From JAJEAO01 sp963667635 (GTDB taxonomy: Bacteria > Acidobacteriota > Vicinamibacteria > Marinacidobacterales > Marinacidobacteraceae), in NCBI GenBank assembly GCA_965232015.1, contig OZ246946.1, forward strand, positions 124,001 to 188,000: DNA of 64,000 nucleotides, in the 5' to 3' direction. A model generated the notes under the pieces. It saw only the letters and a list, made by a program, of their open reading frames with translations. It made no database searches and was not told the DNA's origin. Made by a program: the position numbers and the translations under genes. Below are positions 39,534 through 48,381 of this stretch, one piece after another; the stretch's first letter is position 1; every line of letters begins with the position of its first letter.

Positions 39534-40127
39534 ATGGCGGAGGTCGCTGCCGCGCGGGCTCGGTGGCGAAAGGCTCGGGTGCGGAGGGCCCGGGAGAAAG
39601 CGGAGGCGCAGGCGGCGGCGAAGCGGCGCTACGTGGATTGGGCGAAAGTGGATCGCGAGAGATTGGAGCGCGAGCGAGCGGAGCGCGAGAAAGGGGAGCG
39701 CGAGCGCCGGGCCGGTGACGCCACGGTGAAGCAGTCCGAATCCGATTCTCCCGGCCCGGCGGCGAGGTCCTTCAAGGAGTGGAGTAAGGCGGTGGACGCG
39801 CCCGACCCGGTGGAGCAGACCGAATCCGATTCTCCCGACTGGGCGAAGGCGGTGATTGGACTGTTCGCTATGGTGATGCTGGCGTGGGGGGCGTGTAATG
39901 CGTGCGTGTCCTGTTTGTCCTGTCCGCCGGCGGACCCGAACCGCGTCGTCGTGAACTGCGGGAGCGAGTTCACGGCCCAGCAGGAAGCGCGGGCGCGAGT
40001 GGAGGCGCTGGAAGAACGGGCGCTCGGCGCTGTCGGGCTGGAGGTGGTGGAGGTTGCGATGGCGCTGGACGAGGCGCGGGAGCGGTACGCGGCGCTGTAT
40101 GAGGCGTGGGAGCGGTGCGAGGAGTGA
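39534..40127 (+). CDS. Hypothetical coiled-coil membrane protein between direct repeat clusters
   Basis: The N-terminal ~70 residues are very rich in Arg, Glu, Lys and Ala (ERLERERAEREKGERERR) and should be a long charged helix. Two near-copies of a short motif follow (SESDSPGPAARSFKEWSKAV and TESDSPDWAKAV), then a membrane helix AVIGLFAMVMLAWGACNACV with a Cys cluster, and a second helical segment (EARARVEALEERALGAVGLE). ATG 39534 is used; GTG 39525 is possible. No family is recognised. Codon-position GC bias supports coding only weakly, since an antisense frame is also open. Confidence 0.5.
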   Translation: MAEVAAARARWRKARVRRAREKAEAQAAAKRRYVDWAKVDRERLERERAEREKGERERRAGDATVKQSESDSPGPAARSFKEWSKAVDAPDPVEQTESDSPDWAKAVIGLFAMVMLAWGACNACVSCLSCPPADPNRVVVNCGSEFTAQQEARARVEALEERALGAVGLEVVEVAMALDEARERYAALYEAWERCEE

Positions 40128-40262
40128 TCCCGTAAGGCGCGCCCCCGCCCGAAGGTGAGGCGCAAGGCGCGACAGTTTCGGACTCTGCAAATTTCATAGG
40201 CGGACCCCGCCGGGCGGGCGCGGAAACGAGACTCGCGTGTCTGGGGGGGTGGACCCTCGCGG

Positions 40263-40370
40263 GCTCCGGGGAGCGCCTATGGAGCGCCGCTCTCCACCAG
40301 TTCTCCCGGCCAGTTCTCCCGGTGGGGGCGGGGCGGGGTGCGGCGCGATGGAGCGTCGTTCCCCGCCCCT
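40263..40370. repeat. Repeat cluster (partial family A plus block C) right of an orphan gene
   Basis: It starts CTATGGAGCGCCGCTCTCCA, runs directly into CCAGTTCTCCCGGCCAGTTC and a second block C copy (CCAGTTCTCCCGGTGGGGGC), and ends GATGGAGCGTCGTTCCCC. It is a direct-orientation counterpart of 39340-39490 and ends just before the MalY-like gene stop. Confidence 0.75.
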
Positions 40371-40375
40371 CCGGC

Positions 40376-41614
40376 TCAGGTCGGGGGCAGCGCTCGCTCG
40401 ATGCGGCGGAGGGCCTTCTCGAGAAGCGGCCGGGGGCATGCCAGGTTGATGCGGGCGAATCCCTCGCCGCCGTCGCCGAAGATGCGGCCGTCTTCCAGCC
40501 GGACCCGCGCCCGCTCGAGGAGGAAGCTCTCGAGTTCCGCCGGCGGGACGACGGATTCCCGGAAGTCCAGCCAGGCGAGGTAGGTCCCTTCCGGCGGCGT
40601 CACCCGCACGCCGAGTTCGGGCCGCTCGGCGAAGAAGGTCTCCAGCCGCTTCGCACCCGCGCTGACGTGGGCGAGCACCTCGTCCAGCCACGCGGCGCCG
40701 CGGCGCCACGCTCCTTCGGCCGCCGCCGCGCTGAGCGGGTTCACCCCGTAGGCGCCGCGCCGGTCCCGGGCCCGCCGCACCCGCGCGCGGAGCCCGGGGT
40801 CGGGGATCACCAGGCAGGAGCACTTCAGTCCGGCCAGGTTGAACGTCTTGCTCGGCGCGGCCGCCACCACCGTCCCCGCCCGGTCCACTCCGGGCAGACT
40901 CAGCCACGGGGTGAACCGCGTCCGGTGGAGCATCAGGTCGGCGTGGATTTCGTCGGCGATCACGATGACCCGGTGACGACGGGCGATCTCGGCGAAGGCC
41001 GCCAGCTCGTCGGCCCGCCAGACCCGCCCCACCGGGTTGTGCGGGCTGCACAGGAAGGTGAGCCGGTTCGCGGGATCGGCGGCGAGCTGCTCGAACCGGT
41101 CGAGGTCGAGCCGGTAGGGGTTCCCGGTTGGTCCGGTCCGCCGCAACGGGCACGAAACGACCGTGGCGCCCGCGTTCCGCACCACGCCGAAGAACGGGTG
41201 GTACACCGGCGGGTGGAGGATCACCCCTCCCCCTTCGGCGAGCGCTCCGGTCAGCATGCCGAGGTCGGGGACGATCCCCTCGGTCGGGACCACCCACTCG
41301 GGTCGGGGCCGGAAGCCGTGGCGCGCCTCCGTCCACCCGCACCAGGCGGCCGCGAATCCGGGTCGCTCGGCGGTGTAGCCGAAGATCGGGTGCCGGAGCC
41401 GCTCGCGGACCGCTTCCGCCGCCGCCGGAGGGCAGCCGAAGTCCATGTCGGCCACCCACAGCGGGATCACGTCGCTCCCCGCCTCCACCGCCGCGAGCGA
41501 CGAACCCCGCGCCGCCGCGCCTTCCGCGTACTCCCATTTCACCGAGCCGGTTCCGCGCCGGGGCAGGATCTCGTCCAGCCGGTGGCGGCGGTCGCGATCG
41601 CGAGGGTCGTCCAT
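40376..41614 (-). CDS. MalY/PatB-type PLP C-S lyase or aminotransferase
   Basis: This 412-residue fold-type I PLP enzyme resembles cystathionine beta-lyase MalY/PatB. The start region shows GTGSVKWEYA and DVIPLWVADMDFGCPP, typical of the group. CSPHNPVGRVW and VIADEIHADLML bind the cofactor, and the PLP-lysine is in APSKTFNLAGLKCS (about residue 257). It probably cleaves cystathionine or another cysteine S-conjugate. Its ATG overlaps the stop of the esterase-like gene (TGATG), making it the last gene of a coupled run. Confidence 0.9.
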   Translation of the reverse strand: MDDPRDRDRRHRLDEILPRRGTGSVKWEYAEGAAARGSSLAAVEAGSDVIPLWVADMDFGCPPAAAEAVRERLRHPIFGYTAERPGFAAAWCGWTEARHGFRPRPEWVVPTEGIVPDLGMLTGALAEGGGVILHPPVYHPFFGVVRNAGATVVSCPLRRTGPTGNPYRLDLDRFEQLAADPANRLTFLCSPHNPVGRVWRADELAAFAEIARRHRVIVIADEIHADLMLHRTRFTPWLSLPGVDRAGTVVAAAPSKTFNLAGLKCSCLVIPDPGLRARVRRARDRRGAYGVNPLSAAAAEGAWRRGAAWLDEVLAHVSAGAKRLETFFAERPELGVRVTPPEGTYLAWLDFRESVVPPAELESFLLERARVRLEDGRIFGDGGEGFARINLACPRPLLEKALRRIERALPPT

Positions 41615-42747
41615 CACCGGTAGTAGAGCCAGATCGGCCCCGGGAACAGCCACGACAGCCCCACCCGGAGTCGGTCGCGCCAGTTCTCCCAGTTGTGCCC
41701 GTCCGGGCTCTCGACGAACCGGACCTCCATGCCGCTCTTCGAGAGGAGCGGCGCGAGAGTTCGGTTCTCGTAGATCAACGGGTCGTACACGCCGCAGCTC
41801 AGGAACACCCGGGAGGCGACCCGGCGCGGCTCCCGCCGGTAAGCGTCCACGAAATCCACTACCGGATCCAGAAGCGTCGTCCGGGTGCTCGGACCCACGT
41901 CGGTGAACGTGAACGATCCCGACTGCAACAGGAGCTTCCCGAAAAACCCCGGGTAGCGCCAGGCGGCGGTGAGCGCGGCCACCGCCCCCAGCCCGGCGCC
42001 GAGCAGCCCCCGCTCGTCGGCGCGGGTCCGGAGGGGAAACCGCTGTTCCAGGGCGGGCACGAGTTGCTCCGCCAGGAACGCGGCGTAGGCGGGGCTGTTC
42101 GTGAAGTCGAGAATCCGCTTCCGCGGGTCCACGAACGCGGCGATGAGCGGCGGGATGTCGCGGCGCTCGATCAGGTTGTCGAGGACCACCCGCGCGGAAG
42201 CGAAGCGCAGGTAGTCGCTGCCGTCGAGAACGATCAGCAACGGATAGGGGCGGGTCCCGCGGAACCCCACCGGGGTGTACACCCGGGCCTCGCCGCGCCC
42301 GGCGGGCAGGGGGACGCGGTGGAGTTCGCCCCGTCCGACGCGGGGGGCCTCCACGGTCCATCGGGGACGCCGGTATGCGCTCCCCTGACACACCGACCAC
42401 ACGCCGAAGGGGTCGCGTACGGTGCGCGGGTTCAGCGGGTCGAGAATCCACTCCGTCCGCGACCCGATCGCCCGCTGGAACCGGTACTCGACGCGGGAGT
42501 CCGTGGGCAGCTCGAGGGTCAGGAACCAGAGGTCGGATTCGCCGAGCCGCTCCATCTCGCGGGCCGCGGCGGTCCCGAAGAGCCAGTGGCCGAGCAGCAC
42601 GGCGTCGGCTCGCCCCCGGAATACGAAGGTCGTGCGGGGTCCCTCCCGGATGGGGAACTCGTGCTCTTCGAGGAACCGGTCCACCGCTTCGGGCGTGGCG
42701 CCGGAGATCTCCAGCTCGCCGATGGCGGAATCGTGCGGCCCGGTCAC
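41614..42747 (-). CDS. Enterochelin-esterase-like alpha/beta hydrolase lacking the usual Ser nucleophile
   Basis: The protein has an N-terminal Fes-type domain (TFVFRGRADAVLLGHW), then a D-esterase/PF00756-type hydrolase (RVYTPVGFRGTRPYPLLIVL, FTNSPAYAAFLAEQLVPALE). Where the family has G-x-S-x-G (for example GSSLGG), this protein reads GLLGAGLGAVAAL, so the nucleophilic Ser is replaced by Gly. The Asp region SCGVYDPLIYE and the His region PDGHNWENWRDRL remain. It may be a pseudoenzyme or use another residue. GTG 42747 overlaps the upstream stop (GTGA). Length is 377 aa. Confidence 0.82.
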   Translation of the reverse strand: MTGPHDSAIGELEISGATPEAVDRFLEEHEFPIREGPRTTFVFRGRADAVLLGHWLFGTAAAREMERLGESDLWFLTLELPTDSRVEYRFQRAIGSRTEWILDPLNPRTVRDPFGVWSVCQGSAYRRPRWTVEAPRVGRGELHRVPLPAGRGEARVYTPVGFRGTRPYPLLIVLDGSDYLRFASARVVLDNLIERRDIPPLIAAFVDPRKRILDFTNSPAYAAFLAEQLVPALEQRFPLRTRADERGLLGAGLGAVAALTAAWRYPGFFGKLLLQSGSFTFTDVGPSTRTTLLDPVVDFVDAYRREPRRVASRVFLSCGVYDPLIYENRTLAPLLSKSGMEVRFVESPDGHNWENWRDRLRVGLSWLFPGPIWLYYR

Positions 42748-43709
42748 TTCCGGTTCTTCGCCGCGAGGGCGGGGAGCGTCTCGACTTCGCCGGCCGGCGT
42801 GAGCGTCCGGAGCCCGGCCGGCGCCGTCCATCGCCCGCCGTCCCAATCGAGCCGCTCCCCCGGATCGAGCAGCACCGCCCGATCGGGCGCGACCCGACCC
42901 GCGAGTTCACCGAGGCTGCGCCGGTCCTCGAGGTTCAGCCGGGAGCCGGCGTCGGGGAACAGCGCGATCCCCGGCAGCAGCGACAGGCCGTCGCCCAGGA
43001 TCTCCGGCCGGGCTCCGCCGTGCGGCAACCGGTCGTGGAAGAGGACGACCTGCCGGGTCAGGACCATGGCGCCGGCGGACCATCCGAGGATCGGCAGCCG
43101 GCCCAGCGTCGGGCCGAGCTCCAGCAGGCGGAGCCGGTTGCGGATCACCGCCACGTGACCGCCGGTGAGGACGACCGCCGCGGCCCCCGCGAGGATCTCC
43201 TCCACTTCCTCCTTCTCGCGGCGCAGCCCCGGGCGATCCGCCGGCCGCATCGCCTCGCGGAACTCCTCCCACATCGCCGCGTGCCGCTCGAGGTGCATCC
43301 GGTCGGCCTCCAGAATCGCGTCCCACGCCGCGGTCGCATAGGGAGCTCGGTGGCGCGATTCCACTTCGAGGAGCGAGATCTGCCGCGCCGCCTCCACCGC
43401 CAGCGACAGTCGCGCGCGGTAGAGCCGCTCCTCGGCCAGCAGCCCTTCCTGGAGCGCCCGGTGCGCGCCCCGCAGCTCCGGGTCGGCTCCGAACGCCCGG
43501 CCCACCCGCTCGCCGATCAGCAGGGGCGCCGGCTCCCGTCCGCAGCTCTCGATCTCCCGGTCCACCTCGCGCCGGACCGGCTCGGTCTCGCGCCATCCGA
43601 CGGTGATGTGGGCGATCTTCCCCGGGGGCGGATCGAGAGCGGCGATGCCGTCGGTCAGGGAAATCGCTCCGACCTGCGGCCCGAGAACCACCGCCCGGAG
43701 GCCGCTCAC
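42744..43709 (-). CDS. Peptidase S51 / class I glutaminase-like protein
   Basis: The central region has the S51-like strand AAAVVLTGGHVAVIRNRL and the nucleophile elbow ILGWSAGAMVLT, with Ser in the GWSAGAM turn (about residue 212). This resembles dipeptidase E and cyanophycinase-type enzymes that cleave Asp-containing peptides. The N-terminal ~150 residues include a helical insertion not typical of dipeptidase E, so substrate is open. It is 321 aa with a GTG start at 43709 and no signal peptide. It is coupled to the esterase-like and MalY-like genes downstream. Confidence 0.72.
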   Translation of the reverse strand: MSGLRAVVLGPQVGAISLTDGIAALDPPPGKIAHITVGWRETEPVRREVDREIESCGREPAPLLIGERVGRAFGADPELRGAHRALQEGLLAEERLYRARLSLAVEAARQISLLEVESRHRAPYATAAWDAILEADRMHLERHAAMWEEFREAMRPADRPGLRREKEEVEEILAGAAAVVLTGGHVAVIRNRLRLLELGPTLGRLPILGWSAGAMVLTRQVVLFHDRLPHGGARPEILGDGLSLLPGIALFPDAGSRLNLEDRRSLGELAGRVAPDRAVLLDPGERLDWDGGRWTAPAGLRTLTPAGEVETLPALAAKNRK

Positions 43710-43728
43710 GTCGAGCCGCTCCTCCCGA

Positions 43729-44673
43729 TCAGAAGCGCCACGACAGCGCCACCAGCAGGATCAGGTCGCCTCGCGCCCTCGACGTGACCACCTGGCCGGT
43801 GGGGTCGCCGCCCTCCACCAGGGCAAGGGGCACCCGTTCGAGCGCGGGCCGGGTGTCGTGGAGCACCTGCACCGAGGAGCGGAAGGCCAGCCGCGCAGTG
43901 ACCGGCATCGCGACCGCGCCGGTCAGGTCGAGCCGCAGGTCGTCCCGGGTCCGCAGGTTCCATGTTGAAGCCGCCGTCAGCGACAGCTCGGCGTCCCGGA
44001 TCTGCACGGCGGATCGTCCGTCCAGCCGAAGCCCCACGGTGGAGGATTCGGCGTCCGGATCGCTGATTTCGTCGCTCTGGTGGAGGAACGAGATCCCGGC
44101 CCCGAGTTCCACCGGCTTCGTCACCCGCTCGGACACCGCCCCGAAGCCGACCTCGACGCCCGCCGTGACTTCGTAGCGGCCCTTGACTCCGGCGGCCCCG
44201 TCCCGTTCCCAGCCGGCGGCCCCGAAGAAGTGGAGCCCGGGGTCCGCAGCCGACCCGCCGAGGAGTCCCGCTTCCGAGATCCGCGCCCGCAGATGGGAGC
44301 GGTCGGCGGAGACCTGGCTGCGCACGCTGGAAACGACATCGAAGTCTTCCGGCGTCCCCACGGCCCGGCGCACCACTTCTCCGGTGCTCGCCCGCAGCAG
44401 CGCCCCGTCGAGCGCGAGTCGGATCCGCGAGATCTCGCGCGCCGCCTCCACGCCGACCCCGAGCGATCGGGCCGCGGCGTTGCCCGACGAGGAGGTCAGG
44501 TTGATGTCCACGCGGCCCGACCAGTCGGGCGCCCACGGGAGCGGCGTCCTGTCGTCGGTGTCAGAATCCGGCTCCTGTTGCCCGGGTCCGTCGCTCCACG
44601 CAGGCCCCGGGACGAGCAGCAGCGAGAGCAGGAGGGGTGGGCCGGTGAGCCGGCGGCGGCGTCTTGCTTCCAT
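43729..44673 (-). CDS. DUF481-family outer-membrane protein
   Basis: A signal peptide (RRLTGPPLLLSLLLVPGPAW) is followed by a region of alternating strands typical of DUF481 barrels: WSGRVDINLTSSSGNAAARS, GRYEVTAGVEVGFGAVSER, and the terminal LILLVALSWRF ending in Phe, the usual signal for outer-membrane insertion. Function in the family is unknown. It is the first gene of the minus-strand run leading to the S51-like gene 19 bases away, and is divergent from penicillin acylase. Confidence 0.85.
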   Translation of the reverse strand: MEARRRRRLTGPPLLLSLLLVPGPAWSDGPGQQEPDSDTDDRTPLPWAPDWSGRVDINLTSSSGNAAARSLGVGVEAAREISRIRLALDGALLRASTGEVVRRAVGTPEDFDVVSSVRSQVSADRSHLRARISEAGLLGGSAADPGLHFFGAAGWERDGAAGVKGRYEVTAGVEVGFGAVSERVTKPVELGAGISFLHQSDEISDPDAESSTVGLRLDGRSAVQIRDAELSLTAASTWNLRTRDDLRLDLTGAVAMPVTARLAFRSSVQVLHDTRPALERVPLALVEGGDPTGQVVTSRARGDLILLVALSWRF

Positions 44674-44708
44674 GGAGTTCCGGGAGAATAGCCACCGCCT
44701 CTTCGCCG

Positions 44709-47096
44709 ATGCCTCCCTCTTCGATCCGGCGACGCCGGGTGCTCATCGCCCTCGCCGCCGCCTTCGGCGCCGCCGCTGTCGCTTCCGCCGCGGTGATTGG
44801 TTGGGGCGTCCAGCGTCTGGACCGGAGCCTGCCCTCCCTCGAGGGGACGGTGGCGCTCCCCGGGCTTTCCCGACCGGTGACCGTCGAGCGCGACCGCCTC
44901 GGCGTTCCCCGTCTGGACGCGACGACCCCCGACGACGGCTTCCGCGCGCTCGGCTTCCTCCACGCGCAGGAGCGCTTCTTCCAGATGGATCTGCTCCGGC
45001 GGCAGGCCGCCGGCGAACTCTCCGCGCTCGTGGGGGCGGCGGCGCTCCCCGCGGATCGGGAGGCCCGGCTCCACCGGATGCGCGCCCGGGCCCGGAGGGC
45101 CGCCGAGGGGCTCTCGGGGGAGCGGAGGCGCCGCTTCGAGGCCTATCGCGACGGCGTGAACGCCGGCCTCGGCGCCCTCGGGGCGGCGCCCTTCGAGTAC
45201 CTGCTTCTCGGCGCCGACCCGGCCCGGTGGCGGGTCGAGGACTCGTTCCTCGCCGTCGTGGCGATGTATTTCGTCCTGAACGACGCCACCGGCGCCCGCG
45301 AGGTTCAAGCGGCCGCGCTCGAGGAGACGCTTCCGCCCGACCTCGCCGGTTTCCTCATGCCGCTCGGCACCGAGGAAGATGCGCCGATCGTCGGCGAGCC
45401 GATCCCGACCCCGGAGATCCCGCCGCCGGAGTCCTTCGCCGCCGCACTCCTGCCCGCGCCCCCCGCCGCCTCCGCTCCGTCACCGCACCTCGGGAGCAAC
45501 TCGTTCGCGGTCGCGCCCGGCCGGGCCGCCGGCGGGCTGCCGCTGCTCGCATCCGACATGCACCTCCCCCTCGGCGTCCCCAACATCTGGTACCGGGCCG
45601 AGATGCACTTCGACGGCGTCCGTCTCGCCGGTCTGACGCTTCCCGGCGTCCCGACGCTGGTGGCGGGGAGCAACGGCCGGGTGGCGTGGGCGTTCACGAA
45701 CACCGGCGGCGACTGGCTGGACCTCGTGGAGATGGAGACCGACCCCGACGATCCCCTCCGCTACCGCGCTCCGGGGGGCTGGCGGCGCATGGAGGTCCAC
45801 GCCGAGACGATCGAAGTCGCGGGCGGCGGCGAGGAGGTCCTGGACGTCCGGGAGACCGTCTGGGGCCCGGTCACGACCCGCTGGGGACGCCCCCAGGCGG
45901 TCCGCTGGATCGCCCACGACCCCGAGGGTCTGCGTCCCGGCTACCTCGATGTCGCCGAGGCGGCCTCGCTCGACGACGCGTTCGCCGCCGGCCGGTTCGC
46001 CGGAATGCCCCCCCAGAACCTGCTTGTCGCCGATCGGGAGGGGGCGATCGGCTGGACGGTCGCCGGCCCGATCCCGCGGCGCCGCGGCCTGCTCGGCGAG
46101 GTTCCGGCCTCGTGGGCGGATGGGGGCCGCGGTTGGGACGGCTACCTCCCGCCCGACGAGATCCCGGAGGTGCGCCAACCCGACGCCGGGCTCCTCTGGA
46201 CCGCCAACCAGCGGATGGTGGATGGCGACTGGCTGGACCGGATCGGCCGCGGCGGCCGCTATGCGCACGGGGAGCGGGCGCTCCTGATCCGCGACCGCCT
46301 CCGCGCCGCGGAATCCAGCGACGAGGCGGCGCTTCTCGACATCCAGCTCGAAGACCGCGCCCCCGGCCTCGACCGCTGGCGCCGGCTCTTTCTCGGCGCC
46401 CTCGAAGGCGTCACCGAGCCCCGCCTTCGGGAGGCGGCGCATGTTCTGGAGACGGGCTGGACTGGAGGCGCCCGGCTGGACAGCTCGGCCTATCCGCTGG
46501 CGAGGGACGCGGTCGCGGCGCTCCGCCGGGCGGTGTATGGCGAGCTCACCTCCGCCGCCGCCCGGCGGCTCCCCGGCTTCTCGTACGACGTCGCCACCCA
46601 GTGGCGGGGCCCGCTGGAGCGGCTCGCCACCGAACGGCCTGTCGGTTACGTCCCCGGTGGCGCCGCCGACTGGGAGGAGGCCCTCGCCGCCGCGGTCCGC
46701 TCCGCCGCCTCCCGAGTCGAGGGCCCTCTCGCCGACCGCGTCTGGGCCGACGAGAGCGTCGTCCATCTGCGCCACCCGCTCAGCCCCGCGCTCCCCCGCT
46801 GGCTCGCCTGGTTTCTCGCGCCCCGACTCGACGCCGCCCCCCGGCCGCTTCCCGGCGACAGCGATCTGCCCCGCGCCCAGCGCGGCGCGACCGGGGCCTC
46901 CAACCGGTTCGTGGTCGCGCCGGGGCGGGAGGAGACCGCCATCCTCCACATGCCCGGGGGGCAGGCGGGCCACCCTCGAAGTCCCTACTACCTCGGCGGG
47001 CACCTCGACTGGGAGGAGGGGCGTCCCGCGCCCTTCCTCGCAGGACCGGCGGTGTGGCGGCTCGTTCTCGAACCGGGAGACGATCAGGTGAGGTAA
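44709..47096 (+). CDS. Penicillin acylase family protein (peptidase S45)
   Basis: This Ntn-hydrolase precursor is 795 aa. An N-terminal membrane anchor or signal (VLIALAAAFGAAAVASAAVI) is followed by the alpha chain (RDRLGVPRLDATTPDDGFRA, LGFLHAQERFFQMDLLRRQ). The autoprocessing junction is HLGSNSFAVAPGRAA (about residue 263), with Ser as the new beta-chain N-terminal nucleophile. The beta chain includes GVPTLVAGSNGRVAWAFTN and ends with ASNRFVVAPGRE and GGQAGHPRSPYY. It would hydrolyse N-acyl amides such as acyl-homoserine lactones or beta-lactam side chains. ATG 44709 is used. Its end overlaps convergent larA by 13 bases. Confidence 0.9.
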   Translation: MPPSSIRRRRVLIALAAAFGAAAVASAAVIGWGVQRLDRSLPSLEGTVALPGLSRPVTVERDRLGVPRLDATTPDDGFRALGFLHAQERFFQMDLLRRQAAGELSALVGAAALPADREARLHRMRARARRAAEGLSGERRRRFEAYRDGVNAGLGALGAAPFEYLLLGADPARWRVEDSFLAVVAMYFVLNDATGAREVQAAALEETLPPDLAGFLMPLGTEEDAPIVGEPIPTPEIPPPESFAAALLPAPPAASAPSPHLGSNSFAVAPGRAAGGLPLLASDMHLPLGVPNIWYRAEMHFDGVRLAGLTLPGVPTLVAGSNGRVAWAFTNTGGDWLDLVEMETDPDDPLRYRAPGGWRRMEVHAETIEVAGGGEEVLDVRETVWGPVTTRWGRPQAVRWIAHDPEGLRPGYLDVAEAASLDDAFAAGRFAGMPPQNLLVADREGAIGWTVAGPIPRRRGLLGEVPASWADGGRGWDGYLPPDEIPEVRQPDAGLLWTANQRMVDGDWLDRIGRGGRYAHGERALLIRDRLRAAESSDEAALLDIQLEDRAPGLDRWRRLFLGALEGVTEPRLREAAHVLETGWTGGARLDSSAYPLARDAVAALRRAVYGELTSAAARRLPGFSYDVATQWRGPLERLATERPVGYVPGGAADWEEALAAAVRSAASRVEGPLADRVWADESVVHLRHPLSPALPRWLAWFLAPRLDAAPRPLPGDSDLPRAQRGATGASNRFVVAPGREETAILHMPGGQAGHPRSPYYLGGHLDWEEGRPAPFLAGPAVWRLVLEPGDDQVR

Positions 47097-48358
47097 GGGA
47101 TCGTCACCGGTCCGTGGGGCAGCACCGCGAGCCGGGCGTCGGGCCCCGCCGCGGTCAGCGCCTCCTCGGCGGCCGGGCCGATGTCCTCCACCGGCTCGAG
47201 GTGGACGGCGCGCACGGTCGCGGGAGCGAGCGAAGAGACGAGCCCCACTCGCGCCCAGTCCAGGATGCGGCAGTGGACCTGGATCTGCCAGTCGTCCGGC
47301 CGCCGGGTGGGCGCTTCGTCGAGCGCCGCCGCGACCTCGGCGAGATCCCGCCCCGCCCGCAGCGCCCGCGCGTAGGCGCCTTCATCGGGAATCCCGTCCC
47401 GGCACTCCGCCGCGCACAGGATGAGGCCGCCGCGGCGCACGATCCGCTCCGCGGCCGACATGCCCTTGATGGACTGGTAGAGGTTCTGGTCCAGCGGGTA
47501 GCCCGAGTTCGTCGTCACGACGACGTCGAACCGGCGGTCCACTGCGCACATCGCCTCGCGCCGCGACTGTTGCTGCGCCGCCGCGTGCTCGGCGGCGAGA
47601 TCTCCCCCGAACACGCCGGTGATCCGCTTCTCGCCATCGAGGAGGACATCGAGCGCGAAATCCACTCCCGCGCCGGCGGCGATCTCCCGGATCGGCTCGT
47701 GGACCGGGTTGCCCCGGGTGATCCCGAACACCGCGTCCGGATGGCCGATCCGGGGACCGTCGTGCAGCGACAGGATCGTCTCGAGGCCCGCCAGACCCGG
47801 AGCCACCATCTTGGGCCCGCCCGAGAATCCGGCGAAGAAGTGCGGCTCCACGAACCCGGTCGTGATGCGATGGTCCGCCTCGAGGAATCGCCGATTGAGC
47901 CAGACCGGAACGCCGTCTCCGGTGTCCGGACGCCGGACCAGCTCCGACCGGTCCCGGCAGTCGTGGTTCACGATGTCGCACGCGGCGAGCAGCTCCGATC
48001 CGAACATCGCGGCCAGTTCCGGCGCGGTGTTCCCCCGGTGTGTTCCGGTCGCCACCAGCAGCGTCACCCGCTCCGGCGGGGTGGGCAGCTCGTCGAGGAG
48101 CGCGCGCAGCATGGGTCGCCGCGGCTGGGCCCGGGTTCCGTCACAGACCGAGATCGCGACGCTCGACCCGGGGCGGATCCGGTCGCGGAGCGGCGGCCCG
48201 TCGTGGGGACGCCGCAGGACCGCGCCGATCGCCGCCTCCGGGTCGGCCACCGGGGGCGGAAAGCTCGGCCGGATGACGCGGGTGCGCTCGCCGAGCGCCG
48301 CCGGAATCGGGAAGGGGAGCCCGTCGGAGCCGTAGTCGAGGAGGACGGGGTCGGGCAC
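47084..48358 (-). CDS. larA: LarA-family nickel-pincer racemase
   Basis: LarA enzymes racemise lactate or other 2-hydroxyacids with a nickel-pincer nucleotide. The 424-residue protein shows SVAISVCDGTRAQPR, LLVATGTHRGNTAPE, the catalytic His/Lys region FVEPHFFAGFSGGPKMVAPG, and TTNSGYPLDQNLYQSIKGM. LarB, LarC and LarE, which build the cofactor, are not in this window, so activity depends on genes elsewhere; 2-hydroxyacid specificity varies widely in this family. It is divergent from the FAH-family gene (23-base gap) and convergent with penicillin acylase. Confidence 0.88.
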   Translation of the reverse strand: MPDPVLLDYGSDGLPFPIPAALGERTRVIRPSFPPPVADPEAAIGAVLRRPHDGPPLRDRIRPGSSVAISVCDGTRAQPRRPMLRALLDELPTPPERVTLLVATGTHRGNTAPELAAMFGSELLAACDIVNHDCRDRSELVRRPDTGDGVPVWLNRRFLEADHRITTGFVEPHFFAGFSGGPKMVAPGLAGLETILSLHDGPRIGHPDAVFGITRGNPVHEPIREIAAGAGVDFALDVLLDGEKRITGVFGGDLAAEHAAAQQQSRREAMCAVDRRFDVVVTTNSGYPLDQNLYQSIKGMSAAERIVRRGGLILCAAECRDGIPDEGAYARALRAGRDLAEVAAALDEAPTRRPDDWQIQVHCRILDWARVGLVSSLAPATVRAVHLEPVEDIGPAAEEALTAAGPDARLAVLPHGPVTIPYLT

Positions 48359-48381
48359 GGGGCAACCGCTATTCTCACCGG

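Noticed and set aside
39522..40190. A 222-codon minus-strand ORF over the orphan gene
   Set aside because: It is rich in Leu, Arg and Pro without structure, while the plus-strand frame has a coherent helix, membrane segment and repeat motif; confidence in the latter is still moderate.
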